Shown: piece after piece, positions 36,700 through 47,335 of the stretch | Layout of the letters: every line of letters begins with the position of its first letter | Numbering within the stretch: the first letter of the stretch is position 1 | Source of the DNA: Limnanthes douglasii subsp. nivea | Lineage: Eukaryota; Streptophyta; Magnoliopsida; Brassicales; Limnanthaceae | Length of the DNA: 64,000 bases | NCBI GenBank assembly: GCA_036936605.1 | Contig: JAUPFV010000001.1 | Span: forward strand, 248,370,925-248,434,924 | Reading direction: 5' to 3' | The notes under the pieces: generated by a model | Told to the model about the DNA's origin: nothing | Database searches by the model: none | The model's input: only the letters and a program-made list of their open reading frames with translations | Translations under genes and position numbers: made by a program

Positions 36700-38320
36700 T
36701 AACTTTGGTCTTAAGATATAAAAGTTTCAAGTTATTGTATGTAAATTGTTTCTTTAATGTATTTATTGAGAAATATTATCTTAACATCTATCTGATGAAG
36801 CTCCAAGTAAAAAAGAACAACGAAATCCATAATTGTCCTAAGTGATTCTTTTTATAAAATTGGGGAAATGTCTCAAAATAGTCAATCTCTTCATGTTGGT
36901 TGTACCCTTTCGCTATAAGATACACTTTATATCTTTTTACTTTTGCTGAATCACTATGTTTAGTTTTAAATAACCATTAATAACCAAGTTTGTCTTCCAT
37001 TGAGGTAAGGAGGAGCAATCAATACTAAATTGTTTAGCATCAATTTTCACTCTTCATTCATCGGTTCAATCTATAATTTATATTTTAAAATCTTCATAAC
37101 ATATTGAAAGATGATTAGATCCTCTTCTAAAATGTATGAAGTGTCTGCATACTCATTAAAGAATACCACATAATCTGAAGGCATGTCACTCATTCTCTGC
37201 CTAGTTGATCTATAGAATGTAGGCTCATTGTATTACTCAATTTCTTGAGGTTTATGAATTTGGTTGTCATGAAAATCATCAACATTATCTTCTTAAGGCG
37301 TAAGTACTATATCATTCGGAGAAATTGGATTTCCTAGAATATTTCTAATTATAGATGGAACATCAATGTCAGAGATTAAACAATTTGGTTCCAATTTTTC
37401 CTCAAACGTGATGTTGTTATCTCAATTATTTCCCCAAATATTTTCATCCTAAAAAATATTCAATTTCGTTTAAAATATTAAACGGTTAATAAGAGAGTTA
37501 AATTTATTATATCTTGAGTGGTCACAGTAGCCTATAAAATAACAGCTAATTATTTTGAATTCTAAATTATGTTTGATGGGACTATAAGACTTTACTTTAC
37601 TTGGGCATCCATATACATGAAATTATATGAAGCTCAACTTTCTCAATCTAAAACGTCTATGTGGTGTTTTAGTTGTTGCTAAAGTGTGTAACTTATTAAA
37701 GACATAAGTTGAACATTAAAAAGTCCTTCACATAGTGAAATGAGTAGTGATGCATAAACAATCATACTCGTAACTATCTCCATCAATCTTCGGTTTCGCA
37801 GTTCATATACACCATTCATAATGGATGACCCCGACATGGTGTATCAAAAAAACCCCATACTCCCAGAGGTAGAGAGAAAACGGGCCATAACGTTGTTCCA
37901 CAGAACCGTCACACCTTCCATATTTCTCCCCAGCACCATCACATCTGACGGCCTTAAGTTCTTTACCTAGTTGTAACTCAACTCAAACCTTAAGAATTTG
38001 AACATATTACTGCTTTCATTTTTTATGAAAAATATAGATAGTTATATCGTGAAAATCATCTATAAATCATATGAAATATTTTTTATAATTTCATAATAAT
38101 TTATGGAATAGACTGCATATGTACATATCAGTTAACTCTAAGACGTCTTTAGCACGAGATGCTTGAATTTCTATTGCTTTTCCTGTTTCCTTTTTATACA
38201 CCATACATATTTTTTCAAATCGTTGTAATCAAAATGACCTAAAAGAAGTTTAGCAGCAAGCTTGTCAATCATATCTCGAGAGATGTGACCTAAAAACATG
38301 TACTATGGAGAAGCTAAATA
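36700..38320 (-). pseudogene. Copia integrase to reverse transcriptase start of element E
   Basis: From right to left on the minus strand: GHISRDMIDKLAAKLLLGHF near 38,260 (pre-integrase domain); NKLHTLATTKTPHR..VYGCPSKVKSYSP near 37,600-37,700, followed by SCYFIGYCDHSRYNKF near 37,520, the conserved block after the copia integrase core; NEPTFYRSTRQRMSDMPSDY near 37,190; then reverse transcriptase (SAKVKRYKVYLIAKGYNQHE near 36,930; KIIFLNKYIKETIYIQ near 36,755). Stops are common. Confidence 0.85.
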
Positions 38321-39130
38321 TTTATAGGAAACATGTACTATGGAGAAGCTAAATAGTTCTCAATTCTTTAAATTAACCCTCAAATAATTTGGGGAGTTGA
38401 ATGTATTTTTTAGTTGAAATTCATTTGCTGAATAATCAAAGAATAAAACCGAATTAATGAAATACTTATGAACAAATACCTTAACTAGTTAAACATATAC
38501 TACTGAATTTTATGAAGTTGAAATTTCTAAAAAGCATTCATATATACTGGCTCCCTATGATCATTAGAGAAGATGGTAGGCGCCCCATATACATCACCTC
38601 AAGAGTTGATACATTAAATAAGACAATGGAGGTTTAAGGTCATATTTGAAAATAACCAAGCATTTCGTAAGGCTCATACTTGACTATTTCATGACATGCT
38701 AAACAAACCATTCAACATTGAAAACCAGTTATACATGAGTATTATGCATATAATACATGTTATGGTTTGCTCACTATTAGGAAAAATATGAGGTAGTCTT
38801 CTATATGGGTCGGCCTCTTGACACAATAATTGTTCTTTAAATTATGATATTTCATATATGGCTTGCCTAACAGATCCCACACATGTAGTTTACCAGGTCT
38901 ACCAATGCATTTCCATAGAATTGTCATTTAAAGTGTTCACGTTGTCAGTCATAGAAATATAATTGAATTGTCAATCTAGCTGATCAGGCCTTAATACGAT
39001 GTATTTCGTTACGTCTTGAACACCTGAAATAGTTATCGGATGTGAAATATCCCATCAAGTAGTTAGATATTTGAAGGGATATGAATACCAATTCAAACTC
39101 TTAAACCATGAAACAAAATAATCTCTGGAC

Positions 39131-39857
39131 CATAGTTATCAGTGGCGTGCGGCGATCCGTGGCGAAGAGAGCTAAAAAAGGCACAGCGGTGAGGTGTGCG
39201 GCGAAGCGATGGCCACATGACATGCGATGATGCCTTACGTGAATAATATTTTTATAGCACATAATAGTAATTTAAATAGTACTATTTAGACCTCTAAACT
39301 ATCAATAATAATTTAAACATCCAATTACATAATTCTTAGAGCATCTGCATCAAATGACATACATATAGAGTAAAATATCCAATTATAAAACATCCAATCA
39401 GATAGTTCTTAAAACATCAGAGTCAAAACATAGACTAAAATACATCATCGTCCGAGAGAACATCTTCAAACCTCTTATCTCCACCATGTTCTCTATTTAT
39501 ATCCCATAATAGAGTATCTTCTTCTTTGGATTCTTCATCAACAAGCCTACGATCTCTTATGCAAACTGCTAAAGACGATGAATTATTAGACCGAAGATTG
39601 TAGTCTACTTTATCAACCTCAATAACTCAAATATCAAATCCTTTGAAAACATCTTCATCTTTTAACAAATTTGTTTTAAGTATTTATTTTTTTCGTTAAA
39701 AAAAATACCGGGATTAGCGCCTCGTCACGGCCGCCACGACGAACACCACGGCCGCCACATCCGCCATGACAAGCGCCACGCTCATGCCCCACCCTAATTT
39801 GATTTCGACTTGCCTCGCCTCGCCGCGGACAGCCACGAGCACAACGTGACAACTATG
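39131..39857. mobile_element. Non-autonomous hAT-like element, 727 bp
   Basis: The left end reads CATAGTTATCA and the right end, reverse-complemented, CATAGTTGTCA, a hAT-type terminus, followed on both sides by GC-rich subterminal sequence rich in GGCG. Flanking 8-base duplications are ctctggac (39,123-39,130) and ctccggac (39,858-39,865), one mismatch. The interior is AT-rich and encodes nothing like a transposase. It inserted into copia element E. The GC-rich ends contrast sharply with the surroundings. Confidence 0.85.
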
Positions 39858-40334
39858 CTCCGGACATACAAGATATCACCCCATACGTCTAGATCCCAAG
39901 TGCTAACACTAATGTTTAATTATATCAAATCTCGAACTTCATACATTTTCAATCAGTAGATGATCCTCAATGAACAAATAGTTGAAAATACATAACTATA
40001 AATCCCTAAGCATTTATCATTGCAACGTGCAAGTACTGAACATGCTTAATATACAAGTTAAAAAGATACATCCAATGATAATAACTTATTAAAATTTGAA
40101 TTATTTTGTTACAAGTCTGAATAAATTAATTGCATTAAAATAATATACAATCAAAATCAAATACTAAAAACAAAAATTAATACAAATTGGGGTAGTTTAA
40201 TGCGACCACAACCAATGCGGTCTCAGTGAAAAACATATTCTCAGTTCGTCTTGATGTACCATTACTGGTCACGGTAAAGTGTCAATTTGTTGCGGCAAAA
40301 TTAGGAACTGGACTAATATATGAAATCTCTTTAT

Positions 40335-40881
40335 GAAGGTAATCGTGTAGATATCAACCCAAATTTGGATTTATTGAATGAGTGAATCCAAATATTGATA
40401 CTTTTAAGTGTAAGATATATAGTTTATGGACTAATTTATAAATAAATAATTAATAATGGTTATACTACTTGATCACATCAACAAAACTTAAGAATGATAG
40501 TGCAATTGGACTTAAGTTAAAACCTTAATTTCAAATCCTATATAAATAAGAAGAAAGTCAAATATTCATTCACATCACTTAAATACAGAATTCGATCATC
40601 ACTGCTGATTGGAAGCTTGTAGTCCAAGAAAAAGTAATAATTATTCACATACGATCTTCAATCAAAAACAAAAAATATAAAAACATGAGTATTAATACAA
40701 TAATGCAATAGTGATAATACAAAGAATCGAGAACCAAAGAAAAGAACAATAACAAAATTAAATGGGCACGATGCTTAGATGTTCAGATAAGTATTCTATT
40801 TCGCATCTAGGGACGAGTTCAAACTCATAAGAGAATATATTTCATATTTGGGTTAGGGTTCACGCGATATAAACTCTAACA
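40335..40881 (+). repeat. 5' LTR of element F (left end lost)
   Basis: Aligns from about 40,350 (gtgtagatat...caaatttggattta) with 44,410 onward in the 3' LTR; shared blocks include aatgagtgaatc, gtttat.gactaattt.taaata and gcaattgga.tta. The part corresponding to 44,280-44,400 is missing. Confidence 0.75.
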
Positions 40882-40883
40882 AG

Positions 40884-40896
40884 TGATATCAAAACC
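40884..40896 (+). promoter_or_regulatory. Degraded primer-binding site of element F
   Basis: TGATATCAAAACC differs from the initiator-Met complement TGGTATCAGAGCC only by three G-to-A changes, the direction expected from loss of methylated cytosines on the other strand. Confidence 0.7.
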
Positions 40897-41499
40897 TTAA
40901 ACTTTGAGATAATATGTTAGATTTTTTTATTGAATCAAATATAAAGCATGGAATTTTACTTTTAGTAAAATATCCACATTTGGGAAATGTTCGATGATTG
41001 AGTTGGTAGATGTATGGATCTATGGCTTAAGATTGAATGATTATTTGATTCGTTATGGATAAATCATGTTAGAATCATCTGTTTTTCAATTAAAAGTTAT
41101 TTAAATAAAATTTAGGCTTTCTTGCTCAATTTGGGATCGGGTTGCCACAACAACCCAGAGCATCCTCGTGGTACATTAAACTAAATTTTAAAACAAAAAC
41201 ATAATAATGGCTTGTATGGTAATCTAATGTTTATTGTGTTATATGAATTGTATGACTAAGGAATCTAAACTACGGTAAGTATTTCATAAAACTAACATAT
41301 CATCAAAGTGATGTATGTTAGCGAATTGATTCACTTAGGATTTTTTACGGGTTCATGATTAGTATTATTACAATAATTAACAACCTAAATGAAAGATAAT
41401 ATTTTTGTAATTAATCATGAAAATCATATTGTAAATTTTTAATTGGTCATTAAGTGATTAAACAATAAAAGGAAAACCAACCTAAAAGAAGGTTCTTTT

Positions 41500-42030
41500 T
41501 TTAAGGTGAAGATGAAAATATTGATGACGAAACTCTCAATCCATGATTTTTTCATGGTAAGATGATGATAAGACAACATATTTTTGGGATATCAATGATC
41601 ATCTCAAAGTTAAAAACACTTAAGATTAACCTTCTTTGGGAAGTTATGGTAAGGTTTTTGTTTTGGTTTTTCTTTAGCGTGAGATGAACATTTAGTACAT
41701 TGAATACTCATGATACTTAAGAAGATGAAAGAATGCAACAAAAACGTCATGATGTGCATATGGTTAGTCTCAACAAAGAGAAGCAGAATAGAGAAAGTAT
41801 GGTAAAGAATCTGATTAGGCCTTATAATTGAAAACAAATAAACCTAAGAACTTAAATGTTGTAGGTTGATGTTTCCTTTGCAATATGACAAGTCATCTCA
41901 AAAGAGAGTGTAAAAAGTAACAAGCTTATATGAAAGCTAATGATAATCACATTAACTATGGTTTGTTTATAAATCAATTTAGTTTTAGTTACAAGAAACA
42001 CGTGGTGGGTTGACATGATTGTGACCATCC
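41500..42030 (+). pseudogene. Copia gag end and protease start of element F
   Basis: At 41,870-41,911 the reading C-F-L-C-NMTS-H-LKRE-C gives a complete CX2CX4HX4C zinc knuckle, the RNA-binding motif of gag, with all four ligands kept. A WWVD stretch near 42,003 marks the start of the protease, where the catalytic DSG/DTG is already lost. Surrounding frames are broken. Confidence 0.78.
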
Positions 42031-42299
42031 ATGTTTATATATGTATATAAACTGTACGATAATAAGCTAAAGCCAAATTTATAACCTTATATAAAGTAAA
42101 TGATGGTTCATGCTTAGTTTATGTCATTTGTGATTTTTGTTTGTTGTTTTCTAGTGAACATTTCTTGTATTTGAAATATTTTAGAACAAAGTTAATCATT
42201 TTCTTATTATATGCACATTTGGATATTCAATTATTTTTGGGAAAAATAAAATGACTTTTTCTTTCCATGATAATGTGTTAGCCATTTGATAATTAAAAA

Positions 42300-43350
42300 T
42301 TACTGATAATTTGTATTTATTAAAGACTATTAAGCATCACAAATAAACAATGAACATACACGTATATGATAAACTAAATTATAAACCTGAAAATTTAGGA
42401 AATATTTATCACACACAATTAGTTAATATCTCTAATGATATAATGGAGAAGCTTATTTTTGAAAGGTTTATTAAGTTCTCTTAATTGTTCATTATTTAGT
42501 GTTTGCATTGACTGTATTAAAGGAAAATATGTCACAATAAAAATGTTATGTGAATACATAGTGAAAGAAATGGATATTGATACATACATATAATTATGGA
42601 TTGTATTAAATGCATCATAGAGCATGTATCGATATTTTATATCATTTATAGATAAATTTTATTGGTATGAGTATTTATATTCCTCAAATATCGGAAGCCT
42701 TAAGACAAGTCTATATATATTAGGACCAAAGTTAAACAAATTGGTAATATCATTAAATGTGTCAAATATGACCATATTGGTGAATATTATGACATATATG
42801 ACGTTTAGTGTGAATAACGTCATGTATCATTTACAAAGTACTTAGATAAGTACGATATAGTTTTTCAAAATATAATCTTGGGGTTTGCTGAACATAAAAG
42901 GTGTATATGAGAGATAAACATGTATGTTCAATGATATTATAAAAAGTATGATTAGTCATTTATATCACTATACGAAGAGGTCATAAAATATGTTGCATGC
43001 ATTCTCATTATATTTCCCATAAATATAATTATTAAGACTTCATATGAACTTTGGTTTGGACAGAAGCCTAACTTAAAGCAACAACATGTTTGGGGATGCC
43101 CATCTGAAGCGAAGCTTTGTAAACCAAATCAAAGAAATTGGACATAAATGCGGTTAGTTATTATTTTAGTGGGTATTAAGAAAATTCAAAAGATTTTAAA
43201 CTTTATGATGTTTCCACTAAAAGTAAATTTGAGAAGAGAACACCATCAAAGCTTTTTGTGGATGTTATGTTCGGGGTAAATAATTTACGAACACATGTTT
43301 TTTAAAAGAAGAATTCATATAGATTTATGAAATTTATAATAATGATAAGC
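42300..43350 (+). pseudogene. Copia pre-integrase and integrase of element F
   Basis: A pre-integrase block near 42,430 (ISNDIMEKLIFERFIKFS) corresponds to the one in element A at about 3300. Near 43,040-43,140 YELWFGQKPNLKQQHVWGCP is the conserved region after the integrase core. Between them the frames are fragmented. Confidence 0.75.
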
Positions 43351-43744
43351 ATGTGATGAAACTAACAAATCATACTATAGTGATCTATGTTGATGAATTG
43401 ATACTCTGGTATCAAATGATTTAATTTTAATATCACTCGTTTCAGTCTCATTAGCACGTGAAAATACTCAATATGATATTTGGCTTTCATATATAAAACA
43501 AAATAAAATCATTCAAGAAGATCAAACTCTATCTCTTCAAGAAGTGAAAACTAAACAAACAATGACCTTAAGAATGATGACTAGACATATGAAGAACATT
43601 ATATATTTGGATAATATAATGTATTTTTAATATGAAAATTAATATGGTGTACTGTATACGATTTTTTGTATTTTTATGAATAAATTAAGAATTATGGTTC
43701 TTATATATGGATTAATACTATAAAGGAAGAGGATAAGTCAATGA

Positions 43745-44060
43745 AAGATAATTCAGGTTGGAAGTTTGTCCCATTAACTGAAAAACGAAGTCGATTGGTC
43801 GTAAATGAAGTTACAAAATCATGTGGGATTTCTAAGGTACTATTAAGAGATATAAATTGTCCGTGGCAGTAGGTTATACTTTGCGTGAAAAGATTGAATT
43901 TAAAGAAACATTCTTTTGAGTTTCATGAAAGATTATTTTAGGATACTCATGAAACTAGTTGCACTTTAACCTATAGCTTAATCAAATAGATGTTAAGGCT
44001 AATTGTTTTAATGAGACACTGGAAAGACGTTGGTATAAAAATTTAAAAAAACTTAAAAAA
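43745..44060 (+). pseudogene. Reverse transcriptase start of element F
   Basis: Blocks GTIKRYKLSVAVGYTLREKI and FKETFF near 43,850-43,920, then NQIDVKANCFNETLE near 43,985, are the first third of a copia reverse transcriptase. The YVDD region is deleted and the sequence soon reaches the 3' LTR. Confidence 0.75.
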
Positions 44061-44567
44061 TTCATAATTGTTGGTATGCGAACTTAAGGATTCCATTTAA
44101 TGACATATATTTAATGACATATTGGTGGTCACACACAATAAGTAATTGTTACAGGTTTAGTCCTTTATCATTTAACACAATGTACGATATTACTCAGCTC
44201 ATCTATGGACCATAGAATTATAGTAACTATATTAAGTGAATGCATTTTTTGGTAATATATGATGCTTAAAGTGGGAGATTGATGAAAATTCTCTATTAGG
44301 ATGAATAGTCACATGCTTATTTATACTTTACTTATTATCGATAAACAATCCAATTAATAATTAATTATATAAATATGAATAAGTAAGAATTTGATAAATA
44401 GATGAAAATCCGTACTTGTGTAGATACTATGTCAAATTTGGATTTAATAAATGAGTGAATCTGAGTATTGATATTTAATTCTAAACTATAAAGTTTATAG
44501 ACTAATTTGTAAATAAAAAATTGGACATGGTTATAATTTTATATAAAAACTTACGAAGTAGATTGCA

Positions 44568-44589
44568 ATTGGATTTAATATAATACCCT
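44568..44589. repeat. 22-bp target-site duplication, left copy
   Basis: Identical to 44,782-44,803 (begins attggattta, ends aataccct). It brackets the SINE exactly. Confidence 0.97.
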
Positions 44590-44781
44590 CAGTCTGACGC
44601 GATAGCCTACAAATCAGAAGATAAACCACACAAGGTGACAGGCTCAGCCGAGACAGTGTATCTAGAAGGTAAACCACACAAGGTGACAGGCTCAGCCGAG
44701 AAAGTGTATGTAGAAGGACTCGAACTCATGACCTTTGGTCACAAGCATACCATACTCAACCAACTCGGCTATCCCCTTGGG
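44590..44781 (-). mobile_element. tRNA-derived SINE with perfect 22-bp target duplication
   Basis: On the minus strand the element opens GGGGATAGCCGAGTTGG: an A box (tagccgagttgg, 44,760-44,771) and a B box (ggtcatgagttcgagtcc, 44,717-44,734) form the internal RNA polymerase III promoter of a tRNA-derived SINE. The body contains gtcaccttgtgtggtttacc and is internally duplicated: 44,622-44,669 and 44,670-44,717 are 48-base direct repeats with few differences. The 3' end on this strand is gtcagactgag without a long A tail. Perfect 22-base flanks show insertion into the LTR of element F. Same family as 19,176-19,460. Confidence 0.95.
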
Positions 44782-44803
44782 ATTGGATTTAATATAATAC
44801 CCT
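44782..44803. repeat. 22-bp target-site duplication, right copy
   Basis: Identical to 44,568-44,589. Confidence 0.97.
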
Positions 44804-44850
44804 ACTTATAAATCCAAAAATAAAAAATAAAACATGCACATCCTTTTACC

Positions 44851-45051
44851 GGGTAAAAAACACCAGTCATCCTCCACGTTTGCCGATTGTAACAAGTTAG
44901 TCCCTGTCCTTTGAGGCCGTAATAAAGGGGTCCTTGTCGTTGTATTGGGTAGAATAAAACCATCCTTTTCGAGTCCAGCCCAACATTTCTCCCCATAATA
45001 CCCTTTGACCAGCCACATCAGCGATCCACGTAGGACGCTGATGTGGCAACA
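44851..45051 (+). repeat. Left terminal inverted repeat of the Mutator-like element
   Basis: 201 bases. The inner part (45,012-45,047) is itself palindromic, gccacatcagcg ... cgctgatgtggc, 12-base arms with a 12-base loop. Open frames that cross it merely translate the repeat. Confidence 0.95.
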
Positions 45052-45709
45052 CTAAAACTTAAACCCGGCCCAACAACCAACCCTAACCCAATAACCCAGT
45101 CCAATTTCTAACCCAACCCAATTTCTAACCCAAGAACCAACCCTGACCCAATAACCCAGCCCAACCCTAACTAATAACCCGAAATCAAATCAAAACCCTC
45201 ATTTTACTCCAAATCCCTAATCCCTTTCTCTTTTTCCCAATTCTCCTAACGAAACCCTAATTTCTTCCCCAAATCGAAACCCTATTTTCACTCAGTAGGT
45301 TGGAGCAGAAGTGAAATCAGTGAAATTCATGGTTGCACTGTTGATGCAGTAAATCTTGTTCATAATTTTTATTTCAAAGCTGAATGTTACCACTTTAGGG
45401 GTTGTTTTTTTGGCTTATAAACTCAGTACCAAACAATCCTTAGTCATACTCAGGAGCTTTGAATGCTAATTATTAAAAACAGATGCATATCAGTAATTCA
45501 GTATTGTCTATTTCAATAATAAGATTCCGACCAGCCAGGTCGAGTAATGTGAGGGTTCTAACAGAAACCTGAAACCAAAACCTCGGAAAGATTCAATATA
45601 TTCAAGTTAGCTTGTAACAAAACAAGAAATACCAAGTTCATAAAGTAGGCTTTCTGCTCTACCTATCAACTCCTTATATAAAAAGTGTGTACACAAAAAA
45701 CTAAGTTAC

Positions 45710-46036
45710 ATGCCACAATCAAGTATACAAGCATCTCAAGTCAGTGTATCATTGATGGTTTCACTCAAAGACGAAGCTAGGAATTCAGCTAGGTTTTGTT
45801 TAGGATTTGGTTTATTGAAAGCTTCTGATGATTCAGATTTCTTCGAGCTAACTGGTTCTGAAGAAAATGAAGACGAAGAAGAGCCATTACCAGATCATTT
45901 CCATAAAACTGGTTTTAAGTCTTTCCACGGATCTTCCTTTATTGATCGGTCGCAATTACATTCCCCACCCGAATTTCTGCCGGCTTCAAAATCCTGCGAA
46001 CGAAAATTTCGCTCTCTTCCACCCCTCATCTTCTAA
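45710..46036 (+). CDS. Open frame inside the Mutator-like element, origin unknown
   Basis: A 108-codon frame starting at ATG 45,710. The product is hydrophilic with an acidic central run (SEENEDEEEP, about residues 49-58), then HFHKTGFKSFHGSSF and a Pro-rich end. I recognise no domain. The complementary strand is also nearly open over the acidic part, so the true direction of any captured exon is uncertain. No adjacent splice structure or TATA box is convincing. If real, it is most likely a piece of a host gene picked up by the element rather than a transposon gene. Confidence 0.35.
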   Translation: MPQSSIQASQVSVSLMVSLKDEARNSARFCLGFGLLKASDDSDFFELTGSEENEDEEEPLPDHFHKTGFKSFHGSSFIDRSQLHSPPEFLPASKSCERKFRSLPPLIF

Positions 46037-46520
46037 AGCCCCCACCACGACCTGACCAGGGGCTCGGGCTCTGAGCTCTGCCCTGCCCACAATAATAGAT
46101 ACCTTCCCCCATCGAATTGATAGAAACTTTGGATGTACTGTGAGACATTATTACGAGTGTGGATTTCGATGAGAGATGAGAGAGGAGAAGGAAGAGGGAA
46201 CAATAGAGAAGGAGATGTCGATCTAGGGGTTAGAGGCTGGGCTGGAACGATAGAGAAGGAGATTTCGATATACTGTTAGTCTTGTGGTTTAGGTTGGAAC
46301 GATAGAGAAGGAGAGAAATTTAGGGTTGATGGAAGGGGTTTAGGTGGGAATGAGAAGGAGACAGACCTTGATGTTAATCTAGGGTTAGCGGTTGGGCTGG
46401 GCTGGGTTATAGATGGGTTTAGGGCTAACCGGGTTATAATTTCTAAATGGGTCGGGTTTAAGGGTTGGAAGAAGGATAAAAGAAGTGGGTTAAAGTAAAA
46501 ACTAATTTTACTTTTTTTAC

Positions 46521-46721
46521 TGTTGCCACATCAACGTCCTACGTGGATCGCTGATGTGGCTGGTCAAAGGGTATTATGGGGAGAAATGTTGGGGTGGACT
46601 CGAAAAGGATGGTTTTATTCTACCCAATACAACGACAATGACCCCTTTATTACGGCCTCAAAGGACAGGGACTAACTTGTTACAATCGGCAAACGTGGAG
46701 GATGACTGGTGTTTTTTACCC
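46521..46721 (-). repeat. Right terminal inverted repeat of the Mutator-like element
   Basis: Reverse complement of 44,851-45,051 with only a few mismatches and no indels. Just inside it, aatagagaaggaga-type phrases recur three times between 46,201 and 46,315. Confidence 0.95.
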
Positions 46722-46731
46722 TCCTTTTACC

Positions 46732-47335
46732 TGAAAATAAAAAACCAATATTGACATTAAATCTTAAACTACAAACAGAAAATATAGTGAACGATGAGAA
46801 ATGGTACCACGGATCGATAACTAAAAAGACAAAAACGTATAAACTCTTAACATAAAATAGTTACCCAAACAAAAAAAAATTAGATATTAAATTAAAAATA
46901 AAACTTATTAATTATTTTCTACCATTTGTTTATACCATTATATAGAAAAAAATAATTAAATATCTGCTGGACAAATCTACAAAAATAAAAATCAACTAAT
47001 ATATAAAAAATGTCTGAATTTCAAACTTTTGATAAAAAACCAAATTAATTTTTTATAATAAAAATAAATATTTTTAGCAATATAAATATATTACCATAAT
47101 AATTTTAAATTTTAATTATGAAAACTTAAAATTTATTATCCGGGATACAGAATTTAAAATTTCTATCAAATAATTTAAAATCCTTGCTAGTAAATAATAC
47201 TATATTATCTTGGAAGTTCGTCTTCGACGACGATACAAAAGCCATAACAACATAACCTACAAGAAAATTTGCCTTAAAGAAACGGCTATATCAATCTGCT
47301 CTTTGTCCTAAAGCATAATGCAAAAGAGTACGGAA
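46732..47335. other. AT-rich spacer, then likely pseudogene 3' flank
   Basis: 46,732-47,200 is AT-rich with nothing recognised. 47,200-47,335 is less AT-rich and lies directly downstream of the RPC3 stop on the minus strand, so it may be the 3' untranslated part of that pseudogene. Confidence 0.4.

Larger units (their letters stand above)
36690..40200 (-). mobile_element. Copia-type element E, truncated
   Basis: Minus-strand copia pol in which the reverse transcriptase stops after its first third near 36,735, next to the LTR of element B. Integrase and the pre-integrase domain lie upstream (to about 38,320). From 38,320 to 40,200 only short copia-like blocks are seen and no LTR or primer site is found. 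A hAT element sits inside it at 39,131-39,857. Confidence 0.78.
40335..44840 (+). mobile_element. Copia-type element F, decayed
   Basis: 5' LTR (about 40,335-40,881, left end lost), degraded primer site, gag with an intact-looking zinc knuckle, pre-integrase, integrase, a piece of reverse transcriptase and a 3' LTR from 44,280. The rest of reverse transcriptase and RNase H are deleted. A SINE and a Mutator-like element have inserted into and beside the 3' LTR. Distantly related in sequence to element A. Confidence 0.85.
44280..44840 (+). repeat. 3' LTR of element F, interrupted
   Basis: Begins TGATGAAAATTC right after the purine tract aaagtgggagat. The SINE at 44,590-44,781 is inserted in it; host sequence resumes at 44,804 and is met by the Mutator-like element at 44,851. 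The LTR's own right end is not recognisable. Confidence 0.75.
44851..46721. mobile_element. Non-autonomous Mutator-like element (possible Pack-MULE), 1,871 bp
   Basis: Terminal inverted repeats of 201 bases each (44,851-45,051 and 46,521-46,721) align end to end without a gap. The outer end is GGGTAAAAAACACCAGTC. A perfect 10-base duplication, tccttttacc, flanks it (44,841-44,850 and 46,722-46,731), in the 9-11 range typical of Mutator-like elements. There is no transposase. Subterminal regions carry repeated aaccca-type sequence on the left and its complement on the right, while the centre (about 45,300-46,130) is unlike the ends and holds an open frame, which suggests captured host sequence. 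Confidence 0.93.

Noticed and set aside
36216..36760. Element B inserted into copia E
   Set aside because: The reverse transcriptase of E stops next to B's LTR, but its continuation is not found on the far side of B (27.1-29.3 kb is a different frame), so truncation or rearrangement is more likely.
44717..44771. tRNA gene
   Set aside because: A and B boxes are present but there is no cloverleaf with acceptor stem; the context and TSD show a SINE.
44802..45018. Two minus-strand frames, with similar ones at 46,554-46,754
   Set aside because: They translate the terminal inverted repeat of the Mutator-like element; the protein similarity comes only from the repeat.
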